In this document: positions 17,539 through 26,320 of the stretch, piece by piece
Layout: each line of letters starts with the position of its first letter
Position numbering within the stretch: position 1 is the stretch's first letter
DNA from: Dorea sp. 5-2
Lineage (GTDB): Bacteria > Bacillota > Clostridia > Lachnospirales > Lachnospiraceae
DNA: 39,459 bases
Assembly (NCBI RefSeq): GCF_000403455.2
Contig: NZ_KE159717.1
Coordinates: 222,271 to 261,729 of the forward strand
Reading direction: 5' to 3'
Translations under genes and position numbers: made by a program
The notes under the pieces: model-generated
Databases searched by the model: none
What the model saw: only the letters and a program-made list of their open reading frames with translations
Told to the model about the DNA's origin: nothing

Positions 17539-17579
17539 TTAAAGGATCTCCTGCTATCAGGCATTCTATTTTTCTACTT

Positions 17580-18893
17580 TTAATCCTGTGTTGACAATAA
17601 CAGTACTGCTGTAAATACATCTTTTTCTACTTTACAAGAGAGATAACCCCCATACTTTTCCGCCATCTTATTTACGCTGCCAATCCCCAGGCCATGCAGA
17701 CCTTTTTCTTTTTTGGTTGACAGGAGCGTATCCCCCTGCACGGCAATCTCCCCTGAATATCCATTTATAATCCTGAATACACAAAACCCTCCGACATCCT
17801 GCATAAAAATACGTACCTTCACATATTTCTGTCCCCGACATTCTCCGGCGGCACGCAGCGCATTGTCTAGCAGATTTCCCAGTATTGCGACCAGATCAAT
17901 ATCGGAAACCATCTCTAATCTTACTCCCGGCTCCACATAAGCATCAAATTCAACCTGGTTCTTTTCCGCCCGTCCTTTTTTCTCGGATAATATCATGTTC
18001 AGTACATGATGGCTGCAGAATATTTCCGTCCCACTGTCCTCTATATGCCCGTTCATCTCCTCCACTGCCTTCATAATACTTTTACAGTCGCCCTGCCTTG
18101 CAAAATTATGAATCATAGACAGGTAATGGTTCATATTATGAACGAACTCATTATGGCTTCCCTGCACTTCGTCCATCTGCGTATAATATTTTAAATCTGC
18201 CTGCTGTTTTGTAATGAGAATCTGATTTTCCGCATTTTGGTACATTTCTTCCGAATATCTGTTAAATGCATAGAACACAAGGATATTCCCGGTCAGCAGA
18301 AGGCTGAAGCAAACGGTGATCAGTACCTTTACATAGACATTCGTACCAAAATCAAAACCCGAATAGAAAATTCCTGCCATGATACCAAAACCGGCCACCG
18401 GCAGGCACAGATATTCCAAAAAGATATGATTATCCATCTTCCTCTTTGATGTCCCGATAAACTGTTCTACCAGTACAAACATAATATAGGTTAAAAGTTT
18501 CAGGGACAGGATCTCCAGATGAACCCCTGACATCAGCATATTCTTCTCATTCGTCTGGTTGAAGATAATTGCAAACAGACACTCACTCGCGAATATAATG
18601 GAATATGCGACTACGTAGCACAAAACCCTGCTCCCCGTCTTTCCTTCAAATAAAACCATCACAAAGACAAAGCTTATGACTATGAACATGACAAGGTTCA
18701 GCTCCCGTTTCCCCACCAGATTCACCGCATACAGGCTGAACACCGCCCCTGCATTCGTAAGATAAAGCTTCTTAGGTTCCAGCGCCCAGGACTTCTTTTC
18801 AAAAAAACATTCAAAAAAGGTATAGACAAGATATATCTCCACGATACAGTACACCAGTAATATATATTTATCAATAAAGTTCATACTATTCAT
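17580..18893 (-). CDS. GHKL-type sensor kinase, AgrC-like
   Basis: Membrane sensor (437 aa) of the AgrC/peptide-pheromone class. About six to seven membrane helices fill residues 1-205, followed by the H-box HNEFVHNMNHYLSMIHNF, N-box LVAILGNLLDNALRAA and G-box GLHGLGIGSVNKMAEKYGG of the HATPase_c_5 group. I chose the ATG at 18893, with GGAG seven bases upstream; it begins four bases after the regulator stop. No AgrB- or AgrD-like gene is nearby, so the signal, if a peptide, is made elsewhere. Confidence 0.88.
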   Translation of the reverse strand: MNSMNFIDKYILLVYCIVEIYLVYTFFECFFEKKSWALEPKKLYLTNAGAVFSLYAVNLVGKRELNLVMFIVISFVFVMVLFEGKTGSRVLCYVVAYSIIFASECLFAIIFNQTNEKNMLMSGVHLEILSLKLLTYIMFVLVEQFIGTSKRKMDNHIFLEYLCLPVAGFGIMAGIFYSGFDFGTNVYVKVLITVCFSLLLTGNILVFYAFNRYSEEMYQNAENQILITKQQADLKYYTQMDEVQGSHNEFVHNMNHYLSMIHNFARQGDCKSIMKAVEEMNGHIEDSGTEIFCSHHVLNMILSEKKGRAEKNQVEFDAYVEPGVRLEMVSDIDLVAILGNLLDNALRAAGECRGQKYVKVRIFMQDVGGFCVFRIINGYSGEIAVQGDTLLSTKKEKGLHGLGIGSVNKMAEKYGGYLSCKVEKDVFTAVLLLSTQD

Positions 18894-18897
18894 AGCA

Positions 18898-19647
18898 TCA
18901 CTCCATATATTTGCGGCTGACCCATTCTGCAAAATAACTCCGGAATTCCTTTAGTCTGGAGCGGGAAATCGTCAGAATCGTGCCATCCTTTAATTTCATC
19001 TCCCCGTCCGAGCACATCTTGACCACATACCTCAGATTGACAATATAACTGTTATGTGCGTATGCAAACCCAAAGGGGTGCAGAATCTCATACAGTTCCC
19101 CAAGCTTCTGCCTTGTGGTCAGCTTATGTTCAAAAGAATACTCTATCTGTTCCCTGCCCACATGAATCCTACTCCCATGTTTTGTATTCTCAATATATAA
19201 TATATCATCCGGAACGAGGGCTACGCTGTTATGGTAATAATTCCCAACAATACAGGGAACATTCTGATTCTCCTTAATCTGCCTGACCACTGCACACATC
19301 TCTGAAATCATCCGTTCCTCAGAATAACTTTTAAGCAGATAACGAAACGGTGTCGCTTTAAACGACTCATCCGTGGGCATGTGTACACCTGAGCAGAATA
19401 CAAGGATACTCCTGGGAAAGACCTCCCGAAACCTTGCCGCCGTTTCATGTCCGTCAAGCCCCTCCATCTGCATGTCCAGAATCAGCAGATCGCACCTCTT
19501 TCTGTTCCGGATTCCCTGCACAAGCTCTTCACCTGAATAATACTCGCTAAACAGAATCTCTCCCTTATCCATTCCGCTTTTTGCCATAACTCCTTTTATA
19601 TAATCAACAAACGCTCGATCATCATCACAAATTATAATATTATACAT
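18898..19647 (-). CDS. LytTR-family response regulator, AgrA-like
   Basis: Response regulator (249 aa) with a receiver domain (acidic CDDD at 7-10, phospho-acceptor Asp58 in LLILDMQMEGLDG) and a LytTR DNA-binding domain (about 140-245: IVGNYYHNSVALVPDDILYI, FAYAHNSYIVNLRYV, ISRSRLKEFR). A GGGGAATT precedes the ATG. The kinase gene follows at once. The ribbon-helix-helix gene ends 47 bases upstream on the same strand with no clear terminator between, so the pair may belong to the mobile element's control circuit. Confidence 0.9.
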   Translation of the reverse strand: MYNIIICDDDRAFVDYIKGVMAKSGMDKGEILFSEYYSGEELVQGIRNRKRCDLLILDMQMEGLDGHETAARFREVFPRSILVFCSGVHMPTDESFKATPFRYLLKSYSEERMISEMCAVVRQIKENQNVPCIVGNYYHNSVALVPDDILYIENTKHGSRIHVGREQIEYSFEHKLTTRQKLGELYEILHPFGFAYAHNSYIVNLRYVVKMCSDGEMKLKDGTILTISRSRLKEFRSYFAEWVSRKYME

Positions 19648-19694
19648 AATTCCCCTATAATTCCTTACTGAACATCAGAGGGCTGTTCCCTTAT

Positions 19695-20576
19695 CTATAT
19701 ACTTTCACTTCCAAGCTTCTCCAATAATTCCATATATTTATTCTGGTAGGAATCTACCTTCTCCTGCATTTTTTCTTTTAATTTTTCGATTTCCTGCGAA
19801 TGCTGCTGTTTTAACTTAAGCTGTTCCCTTTCACCCGACAGGGCTGACTCTGCCAGTCTGCTTTCCATCTCGGCGACTGCCTTTTTGTGCGCTTCTTCCT
19901 GCTCCATGAGCGCACGCTTCTTCTCCAACTCTGCTTCCTTCTGCAGCCGTTCCAGATTTTCAATGCGTTTCTGAAGCTCTGTATTGGAGTCTGCAAGCTC
20001 CTCTTTCTCTGCCAGAATACTTTCTGTCTTCTGAACGGCCGATTCCATACTGGCAATTTTATTGCGCAAATCACTGCATGACTCGCTCAAATTCCGGTTT
20101 AAGGCATCTTTATCAACCAGTTTGCTACGAAAATCTTCCTGCTGTTCCATAATCTTTGCATCCTGTGCATGGATTTTTTCAACGAGCTCTTCATTTTCTT
20201 TTTGCAGCGCAGAGATCCTCTTATAATTTTCATCCTTTAATTCTGCCATCGTCCGGTTCTTTATCTGCAGGTCTGAAATCGTCTCGTCTTTTGACCGGAG
20301 CAAAAGCTCATACTCCGCCCGGACAGTTTCTTTCATATTATGCTTTCCTTCCACCGCATCCATATACATCCGGTTTAAGATACTGCCATAATTCTCAAAT
20401 TGCTCCAGATTCTCCCTGTCATCTACCAGTACCACCTTTGCCTTCTGGAGTGAATATGCCTCTATCATCCGGGCAAACGCCGCCTGCTGCCCTTCCCCGA
20501 TCTCCTCTGTAATCTGCCGTATCCGCTCGGCGGTCTCTTCATCGATCCGATACGATTTGGGTTTTGTCTCAGCCAT
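19695..20576 (-). CDS. Ribbon-helix-helix protein with long coiled coil
   Basis: A 293-aa protein. The N-terminus (KPKSYRIDEETAERIRQITE, then EIGEGQQAAFARMIEAY) fits a ribbon-helix-helix DNA-binding domain. Residues about 75-290 are an almost unbroken heptad-rich coiled coil (Glu/Lys/Leu/Gln), similar in layout to KfrA-type plasmid proteins. I chose the ATG at 20576, with GGAGG eight bases upstream; the frame extends to 20606 without a ribosome site. A palindromic TGTAATACA operator lies 90 bases upstream, so autorepression and control of the divergent genes is likely. An organising or partition-related role is inferred only. Confidence 0.75.
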   Translation of the reverse strand: MAETKPKSYRIDEETAERIRQITEEIGEGQQAAFARMIEAYSLQKAKVVLVDDRENLEQFENYGSILNRMYMDAVEGKHNMKETVRAEYELLLRSKDETISDLQIKNRTMAELKDENYKRISALQKENEELVEKIHAQDAKIMEQQEDFRSKLVDKDALNRNLSESCSDLRNKIASMESAVQKTESILAEKEELADSNTELQKRIENLERLQKEAELEKKRALMEQEEAHKKAVAEMESRLAESALSGEREQLKLKQQHSQEIEKLKEKMQEKVDSYQNKYMELLEKLGSESI

Positions 20577-20665
20577 GTTACTTTCCTCCGTTATTTTCTC
20601 TTTCATCTGATTGTAACACGTGAATTCTATTAATACAACCTTGATAATAAGCTATTATAAATAAA

Positions 20666-20699
20666 TGTAATACACTACATTGTAATACAATGTATTACA
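20666..20699. promoter_or_regulatory. Palindromic operator candidate
   Basis: TGTAATACA occurs at 20666-20674 and 20681-20689, with its reverse complement TGTATTACA at 20691-20699; the last two form a 21-bp palindrome (20680-20700). It sits between the divergent ribbon-helix-helix gene and the plus-strand genes from 20855. Repeated short operators suit a ribbon-helix-helix repressor. Confidence 0.6.
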
Positions 20700-20854
20700 A
20701 ATTATTTCTTTATAAAACTTGCCTGCCTCAACTTTTACTGTTATACTTAAGATACTTTTTCAGTTTATTTCCTTTCGGAAACATTCGTTTAGCAATTCCT
20801 GGAGACAGGTCTCTTGATTCTACACGAAACCATTATCAAACGAAAGGAGAAAAC

Positions 20855-21229
20855 ATGCAGATAAAGACATATTTTGAAAAAAGCCTGTGCGAAAGCGCCG
20901 GGCTTTTTTCTTTGCAAAAGAAACAGGCAGACCTGTTCCTGCTGTCACAGACCGGCCTGATTACCTACAGACAACTTGCCCTCTGCAATCTTCATGGAAA
21001 AACAGAGACCGCCGGAAGGCTTTCTCTCAAGACGTTGGAAAAAGACGGGCTTATCCAGTCAAGAAAACTGCCAAACCAACATCAAAATAAATATTATTTC
21101 CTTACCCCAAAAGGACGCTCCATACTGAAATCGCTTTTTCCTCCTTTTATTTTCATCCGTCCAGAATCTTACAGATATAGAATCCCTCTGCAAAACACCT
21201 GGCAAAAACACTACTGTACTGATGATTGA
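20855..21229 (+). CDS. Small winged-helix-like protein
   Basis: A 124-aa protein with a predicted winged helix at about 25-90: LFLLSQTGLITYRQLALCNL, RLSLKTLEKDGLIQSRKL, then KYYFLTPKGRSILKSL. That resembles the replication-relaxation or PadR-type folds found next to conjugation genes. I chose the ATG at 20855, with AAAGGAG five bases upstream; an open frame from 20690 would run across the operator. It is the first of four plus-strand genes coupled by overlaps and may regulate transfer or DNA processing. Confidence 0.6.
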   Translation: MQIKTYFEKSLCESAGLFSLQKKQADLFLLSQTGLITYRQLALCNLHGKTETAGRLSLKTLEKDGLIQSRKLPNQHQNKYYFLTPKGRSILKSLFPPFIFIRPESYRYRIPLQNTWQKHYCTDD

Positions 21230-21362
21230 CTGCAGCCGCCCTCTTCATCTTAACCCGCCGCCAGCTATTTTTCTGGCTGACGGCAGCAAGCTTCCCGTTA
21301 TTTTTGAATGTGACGAATTTGACGGCCAACTCCGGATCGTCACCAGAAAGGAGACCTGTTAA
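21222..21362 (+). CDS. 46-aa protein coupled to its neighbours
   Basis: The ATG at 21222 overlaps the previous stop by eight bases, and its TAA shares bases with the ATG of the next gene (TAATG at 21360-21364). The product starts MIDCSRPLHLNPPPAIFLAD and has no family I recognise. Its last codons carry the AAAGGAG ribosome site of the coupling-protein gene, so it could act partly as a translational coupler. Confidence 0.5.
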   Translation: MIDCSRPLHLNPPPAIFLADGSKLPVIFECDEFDGQLRIVTRKETC

Positions 21363-23704
21363 TGAATAAAACAAACCGTTCTTTTCCTGCAGTTGCCTAT
21401 GGTCTGTTCCTCTGCCATCTGCTTGCGTACAGCCTTCGGTTTATCTTTGCACTGTACCGAATCGACTATTCACTGCTCCCTTGCGGCTTTGTTTATCGTT
21501 TTTGCGCTATGACGCTTCCGATACTTCTCTGGCTCTTATCTACCGTCTCAGAAGCGTTTAACTATCACCGTTTTAAGCTTGCCGCCTATATTGCAACCCT
21601 GTATTACGAAACACTCATAATCATTACAGTTGTATTTCAGCTTTTATCAAAGTTATTCCTTCCCTCTGTTCTTGCGATTGAGACAGACGAAATCTTTACA
21701 AAGGGCATGGTTCTTTTTCTTGCCCGCCTGATTACAGAGCTCCCTCTCCTGCCGCTTTTTTATATACTGATGAAGTCTTTCCTCCGCCCAGCCAGGGACG
21801 CAAAAAGCCGCAGTGTTATTCTTTCCTTTAAGCTGACCTATTATCTGCAAACCGGAAAGCAAAAAAGAAGGATCCAGTATCCTTTGTCTATCGCCAGGGA
21901 CATCCGCAGCGGGAAACGTATTACCATATCAGAAACAGACCGTTTTCTGCATACATTGGTAGACGGAACCAGTGGAACCGGGAAAACGTCTTCCACGATT
22001 CTGCCCGCAATCCGTGACGATCTGGATATGCGTTGTCAGGCAGAGCAGGAACAGATAAAGGCTATGCACAAGCTTGTGCAGGACGGCCTATATACCTATA
22101 CCGGCTCTTTCTCATATTTTTCCCTGTCCAATTTTCGTCCTGCCAAAGAAGCAATGCCGGACAGCTGCACCGAAACTGCCGCCACTTACGCCTCTCCCGA
22201 ATCTATCCGCATGCAGTATCCGGTCTGCGGAATTACGGTTCTGGCACCGGAGGATTCTCTGACAGATGACGTATGCAGGCTGTGTGAGGCACGCGGCATT
22301 CCCTATCACAGAATTGACGCAACACACACCTTTGAAGGAACACTCAAGCCAAACTGGACTGGCATGAACCCATTTTTTATATCACCTTCTCTAAGCGGCA
22401 ATGCACTCCATCAGGCTATTGTTAAAAAAGCGGTCATCTTTTCAGATGTCATGCAGGAAATTACCGATCTGTAGGGGAAGGCAGATTCCTATTTCACCGG
22501 ACTCAACAGGCAGATGCTTGCAAACCTGGCCATTCTTGTCATGAACACGGTTCCTGTCCTTTACAAACGCCAGGCCACCCCTGCTGACCTGCAGCTGCTC
22601 ATTAACAACTTCGACCTCCTGCCGCCTTATGTGAGCAAACTGGACGAGCTTGACAGGGAGCAGAAGCGTTATTCCTTTATCTCCCAATATATCCGGGAGG
22701 ACCTCCTTGGGAAAGGCCGTCCAAAGATGGAGGATCAGAGCCGTGGTACCAGGAATATCATCAATGAGTTTTTACTGATGCCAGAAAGCAAAGATGTCTA
22801 CTGTGCGCAAGCCTCCATTGACTTTGACCAGATTCTTGAAAACGGGGAGATTACAGTCTGCAATTACGACCTTGCCTCCGGTGACAGCAACGCGATTGCA
22901 TTCGGTCTGTTTTTTCTGCTCTCATTCAACAATGCGGTATTGTCCCGTCCAGGAACAGAAAAAACAAGGATTCCGCACTTCTTCTATGTTGACGAGCTTC
23001 CTGTGCTGATCCACAGTTCTCTGGAGAAAAATTTCTCCTTATTCAGGAAATTCCGGGTAGCCATGTTCTGTGCAATCCAGACTTTAGACCAGTTTGAGAA
23101 AAACGAAACCACAAAGTATCTGAAAGGCGTAATCTTAGGCTGCGCCCATATTTTTGTATTCGGACGTTCTTCACTGTCAGATATGGAAGTATTTTCTGCA
23201 ATGGCAGGAATCCATGATGAGGTGGAGGAACAGTCAACCGTTTCTGAGACAGCCCTGTCAGATGATTCGCCTTCTCTCTCTTATTCTTCAAGAGAGACAT
23301 GTACGCAGAAAAATCTGGTGGAGGAGACAGATATCCGTATGAAGGATTTTCAGGAAATCACTCTTTTTACCACCAAGAATGGCCGTCCGCTCCCGCCATT
23401 GCATGCAAGAGTCGAATTTTTAAAGCCCGAAGACTGGTCTCCCCAAAAAAGAGAGTCTTTCTCTGCTGAAATTTTCAGGCCATATACTGGCCCTGCATCT
23501 TCTGCCACCCCCGCCTCATCCTTAGCCGGAAACAGCTGTGCTGCATTTTCTGGAAGAGAACTTGTTTCTGAATACTGTTGTTATGATTTTGATTCTTCCG
23601 AAACCAGACGCAGTGCAGCGCCAAAAATGCCGTCTCCTTCCCAGACGCAGGAATCCCGGCCGCCTGTACCCGATGGCAGCGAATCTTTAGACGGTTTATT
23701 CTGA
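21362..23704 (+). pseudogene. VirD4/TraG-type coupling ATPase with in-frame amber codon
   Basis: This reads as one coupling ATPase of about 780 codons, split by a TAG at 22472-22474 (codon 371). The first part has about four membrane helices (residues 10-140) and Walker A GTSGTGKTS (202-210). After the stop the same frame goes straight on with GKADSYFTGLNRQMLANLAI, and the Walker B FFYVDELPVL (Asp544, Glu545) and the arginine-finger-like GCAHIFVFGRSS region follow. An ATG at 22514 could restart translation, but neither half alone has both motifs. CAG-to-TAG would be the simplest mutation. Type IV coupling proteins deliver DNA to a conjugation pore. No relaxase is seen nearby. Confidence 0.85.
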
Positions 23705-23732
23705 TTACACCCTAATATAGTAGGAGGATATT

Positions 23733-24737
23733 ATGGCAATAAAAAAACTAAAAAATTATAAAACCGACGCCTTTATGACCCACAGTCCATTTCATTTTCA
23801 AGAAGGATACCAAATACAGATTGAAAACAGGAACAAAAACTGCTCGCACACCGAAATCGACACCCTTGCATTAAAAGGGTTGTTAAACTCTGTTGACTTT
23901 GAAATCCTGAAGCTTCTCGGAACCTACTGCTATGTCAACACCCACAACCTGAACTATGCTTTAAACCACACTCTTCCGGAAAATTACCGAAAACAAGATT
24001 ACAAAAGAAATTTGAAAAAGCTGTCAGATGCCGGAATTCTCCTTAAGCATTCCATCTGTATGCAGACTGACGGCGAGGGCAGCGCCCGTCAGATTGTTTC
24101 CCCTTTACGGTTTTATTCCTTATCCCCCGGAGCGCGCAGTTATATTTCTTCCCTTATGGAAGTCCCATATATCTCCAACCAGACATTGCCTGCTTACCGG
24201 ATCATTGAGTTGATGGCAGCCGCACAGCTTTTGATTCGTTTTCAGGCATCCTACCGCAATTCCGTAAAAAAGATCCTTTTTAATCTGCATAAACAGATTG
24301 GCTCTCATCTGCTCCTTCTGGATGCATACATCCGTTATTCCGCCAGCCAGGGGGACAGCTCCTCTCCTGCTGTCCATCTGTTTCTTTTATGCGGAAGGGA
24401 TAACGGGGACAATTATGCTGATATAGTTCTTCGCAGCCGCCTGCTCTTTTGCTGGCTTGACCGGCGCAAAGAGGAATATCCTTGCCATATGATTTTGCTT
24501 CTGTTAGAGAGTATCTCTGATATTCCCCCAGTTTATCTTCAGGTTCGCAAGCCATATATGTCGGGTAAAACAGGCATTACAGATTCGTTGTATCCACTTT
24601 ATTTTACTTTGGATACAAACGTACTGGTTCAACCGTTGTTTGATGCATTATACCAATGTGAAATCGAAGAAGACTCCGGAAGATGTAAAATCAGCAAGAT
24701 TTCTTTGGGAATGGCTGCTTCACTTTGCCATGGATAA
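23733..24737 (+). CDS. Winged-helix protein, replication-relaxation-like
   Basis: A 334-aa protein with a probable winged helix at about 45-140 (LLNSVDFEILKLLGTYCYVN, YKRNLKKLSDAGILLKHSIC, LRFYSLSPGARSYISSL) and a C-terminal alpha/beta region without clear motifs (about 170-330). The pattern is like replication-relaxation family proteins, which accompany TraG-type genes on Gram-positive elements. GGAGG lies before the ATG; it begins 28 bases after the coupling-ATPase frame, so cotranscription is likely. Catalytic residues were not identified. Confidence 0.6.
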   Translation: MAIKKLKNYKTDAFMTHSPFHFQEGYQIQIENRNKNCSHTEIDTLALKGLLNSVDFEILKLLGTYCYVNTHNLNYALNHTLPENYRKQDYKRNLKKLSDAGILLKHSICMQTDGEGSARQIVSPLRFYSLSPGARSYISSLMEVPYISNQTLPAYRIIELMAAAQLLIRFQASYRNSVKKILFNLHKQIGSHLLLLDAYIRYSASQGDSSSPAVHLFLLCGRDNGDNYADIVLRSRLLFCWLDRRKEEYPCHMILLLLESISDIPPVYLQVRKPYMSGKTGITDSLYPLYFTLDTNVLVQPLFDALYQCEIEEDSGRCKISKISLGMAASLCHG

Positions 24738-24746
24738 AAGGGAAAA

Positions 24747-24759
24747 CCTAACCGTTAGG
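24747..24759 (+). promoter_or_regulatory. parS-like site 1
   Basis: Exact CCTAACCGTTAGG, flanked AAA..GTTT, just downstream of the winged-helix gene. One of seven copies in 4.4 kb around parAB. Confidence 0.6.
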
Positions 24760-24904
24760 GTTTCACAGCAAAATTATCGGATTTGTATTGTTCACTAAAA
24801 ATTTGTCTTATTATTTTTGTTCCTTTACGCTTTATACTTTTCACATTAATATATGCCATGTTATTATGGTATAATTCATTAGAAAAGTATCAGATTCAGA
24901 GCAG

Positions 24905-24942
24905 AAAGAAAAAGAGCAGTTCTGAAAAAATCGAACTGCTCT
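24905..24942 (-). terminator. Terminator downstream of the IS remnant
   Basis: A 10-bp perfect stem (AGAGCAGTTC at 24913-24922 with GAACTGCTCT at 24933-24942); on the minus strand it is followed by TTTTCTTTC. It would end transcription leaving the IS3-like remnant. Confidence 0.6.
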
Positions 24943-24961
24943 GAATGTGATTCTTTTCGAT

Positions 24962-25560
24962 TGTACCAATTCGCGGACATTTTGCCGAGAAACGTATGGG
25001 GATAGTATCCTTCCCTTTTAGTGAAAACGCTGAAGTCCTGCTTGGAAATTGGACATATGAAAAACTTTTTTAGGCTGATTGCTTAAACGAATCCAATAAA
25101 AGGGGATGCTTCGCAGACCTTCTTGCGGAGGTCTTTGAAAAACGATATTCAGTAGCAGTGGCTCTTTATCAGGAAGTGCCATATGTCCTTCCGATGTGTT
25201 GCATACTGCAGCATCCACATTCCGGGCAGATATGTCTAAAGCATCCTGTGTATCACGCAGCTCTTTACGCAGGCGTGCTAGTTCCTTTGCATCATCACTT
25301 TCAAAATTCCCCCTTCCCCTGGTTGGGACTGTTCCCTCATTTGTATCATATATCTTTCTCCAGTTAGAAAGAGCTGTCTTACTAATCCCCAGATTTTTTG
25401 CACACTTGGCAATCCCAAGCTCTGGATGTTCCTTCCAATATCTTACTGCATCATTCTTAAATTCTTCTGTATATTGTGTAGCCATGTTCATTCCTCCATC
25501 TGTTCTATTATACTTTCCTGTTGAGAATTTTCCACGTCTAACTTGTACTAATTATATTCT
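24962..25560 (-). mobile_element. IS3-type insertion sequence remnant
   Basis: A small element holding an IS3-type orfA but no orfB. TTGTACCAATTCGCGGACAT at 24961 and, on the other strand, TAGTACAAGTTAGACGTGGA ending near 25553 are imperfect inverted ends with GTAC, A, TT and G in register. The frame loses its IS similarity near 25235, so most of orfB has been deleted. The right-hand end abuts the truncated primase-like gene. Exact ends and target duplication could not be fixed. Confidence 0.55.
25018..25485 (-). pseudogene. IS3-family transposase orfA, C-terminus replaced
   Basis: The first 85 or so residues are an IS3-type helix-turn-helix transposase subunit: TQYTEEFKNDAVRYWKEHPE, GIAKCAKNLGISKTALSNWR, then the leucine-zipper region KELARLRKELRDTQDALDI. 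The usual continuation (LKKA...) is absent, and the remaining 70 residues look like non-coding sequence read by chance after a deletion. I chose the ATG at 25485, with GGAGG seven bases upstream. The DDE catalytic subunit is missing, so it cannot transpose by itself. Confidence 0.7.
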
Positions 25561-25562
25561 AA

Positions 25563-26276
25563 CACTAGTTCTACAGTGACCATGTGGAACGGCACAGGAT
25601 TTGCCAGCTTTTGCTGAAAAAACACAAAACTCTGAAGGGAGTTCCTGGTTTTTATCAGGAGGCTGATCTTCAATGGACTTTCACAGGACACCCCGGAATG
25701 CTGATACCTATCTATGATACTGACGGAATGTTGTACCGTATTCGGCTGCGCCTCGACCATCCAGGAAAAGATGAGAAAGGGAAGGAAAAGGATAAGTATA
25801 AAAACTTTTCTTCATTTTACCCTTCAAAAGATAGCAATAACATTCTTTCGAATGAATATCTTAATGGCTGCCGGGCCGGCAGCCATATCGGGTTCTATTT
25901 TCACCCTTCCACAGATGACCCTGGCGTATGCTATATTACAGAGGGTGAGAAAAAAGCAATCGTTGCAAACTATTTTCTGCGTTGCATTGTAATCTCGCTT
26001 CCCGGTGTAAATTCACATGCCAAATTAACCAAAACGGACAAATCCGGTAGATCCGTTCTTGATTTTTTGAAAACTCTGGGATGCAAGAGTGCGGTTGTTG
26101 CCTATGACGCCGATAAAAATGTTAATGAGCATGTCCATCGGCATGAAAAAAAATTAGTAGCACTTTTAAAAAATCATTCATTTTATACGTATATCGGCAG
26201 CTGGAATCCAGGTTTCGGAAAAGGATTAGATGACATTCTGGTACTTGGGGTAAAGCCTCAGGTATTTCCAGTTTAA
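25563..26276 (+). pseudogene. DUF3854/primase-like protein, N-terminus missing
   Basis: About 235 residues of a TOPRIM-like plasmid replication protein. The sequence shows LKGVPGFYQEADLQWTFTGH, MLIPIYDTDGMLYRIRLRLD, CYITEGEKKAIVANYFLRCI, LPGVNS, VVAYDADKNVNEH and GFGKGLDDIL. This is the DUF3854 pattern, in which Glu of TEGEKKA and the DAD acid pair would bind metal. Relatives have a longer N-terminal part (often a zinc-finger primase region) before the point where this frame opens at the IS edge. An upstream stop lies at 25560. A GTG at 25584 could still start a product, but no good ribosome site is seen. Confidence 0.6.
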
Positions 26277-26279
26277 AAT

Positions 26280-26302
26280 AGAGGATGGTGTACCCATCCT
26301 CT
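26280..26302 (-). terminator. Hairpin between primase-like gene and parB
   Basis: Perfect 9-bp stem AGAGGATGG (26280-26288) with CCATCCTCT (26294-26302). On the minus strand it is followed by ATTTTAAA, making it a modest terminator for parB; it has no T-run in the plus direction. Confidence 0.5.
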
Positions 26303-26307
26303 CAGAC

Positions 26308-26320
26308 CCTAACCGTTAGG
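26308..26320 (+). promoter_or_regulatory. parS-like site 2, overlapping the parB stop
   Basis: Exact CCTAACCGTTAGG; the parB stop codon (26316-26318) is part of it. Confidence 0.6.

Larger units (their letters stand above)
24738..24961. other. Intergenic region with one parS-like site
   Basis: AT-rich stretch containing one CCTAACCGTTAGG copy (24747-24759), a TATAAT-like hexamer near 24880 without a good -35, and the hairpin at 24905-24942. No gene is seen. Confidence 0.4.

Noticed and set aside
22514..23704. Second half of the coupling ATPase as an independent gene
   Set aside because: It lacks Walker A, has no ribosome site before 22514 and is in frame with the first half; a nonsense-split gene is simpler.
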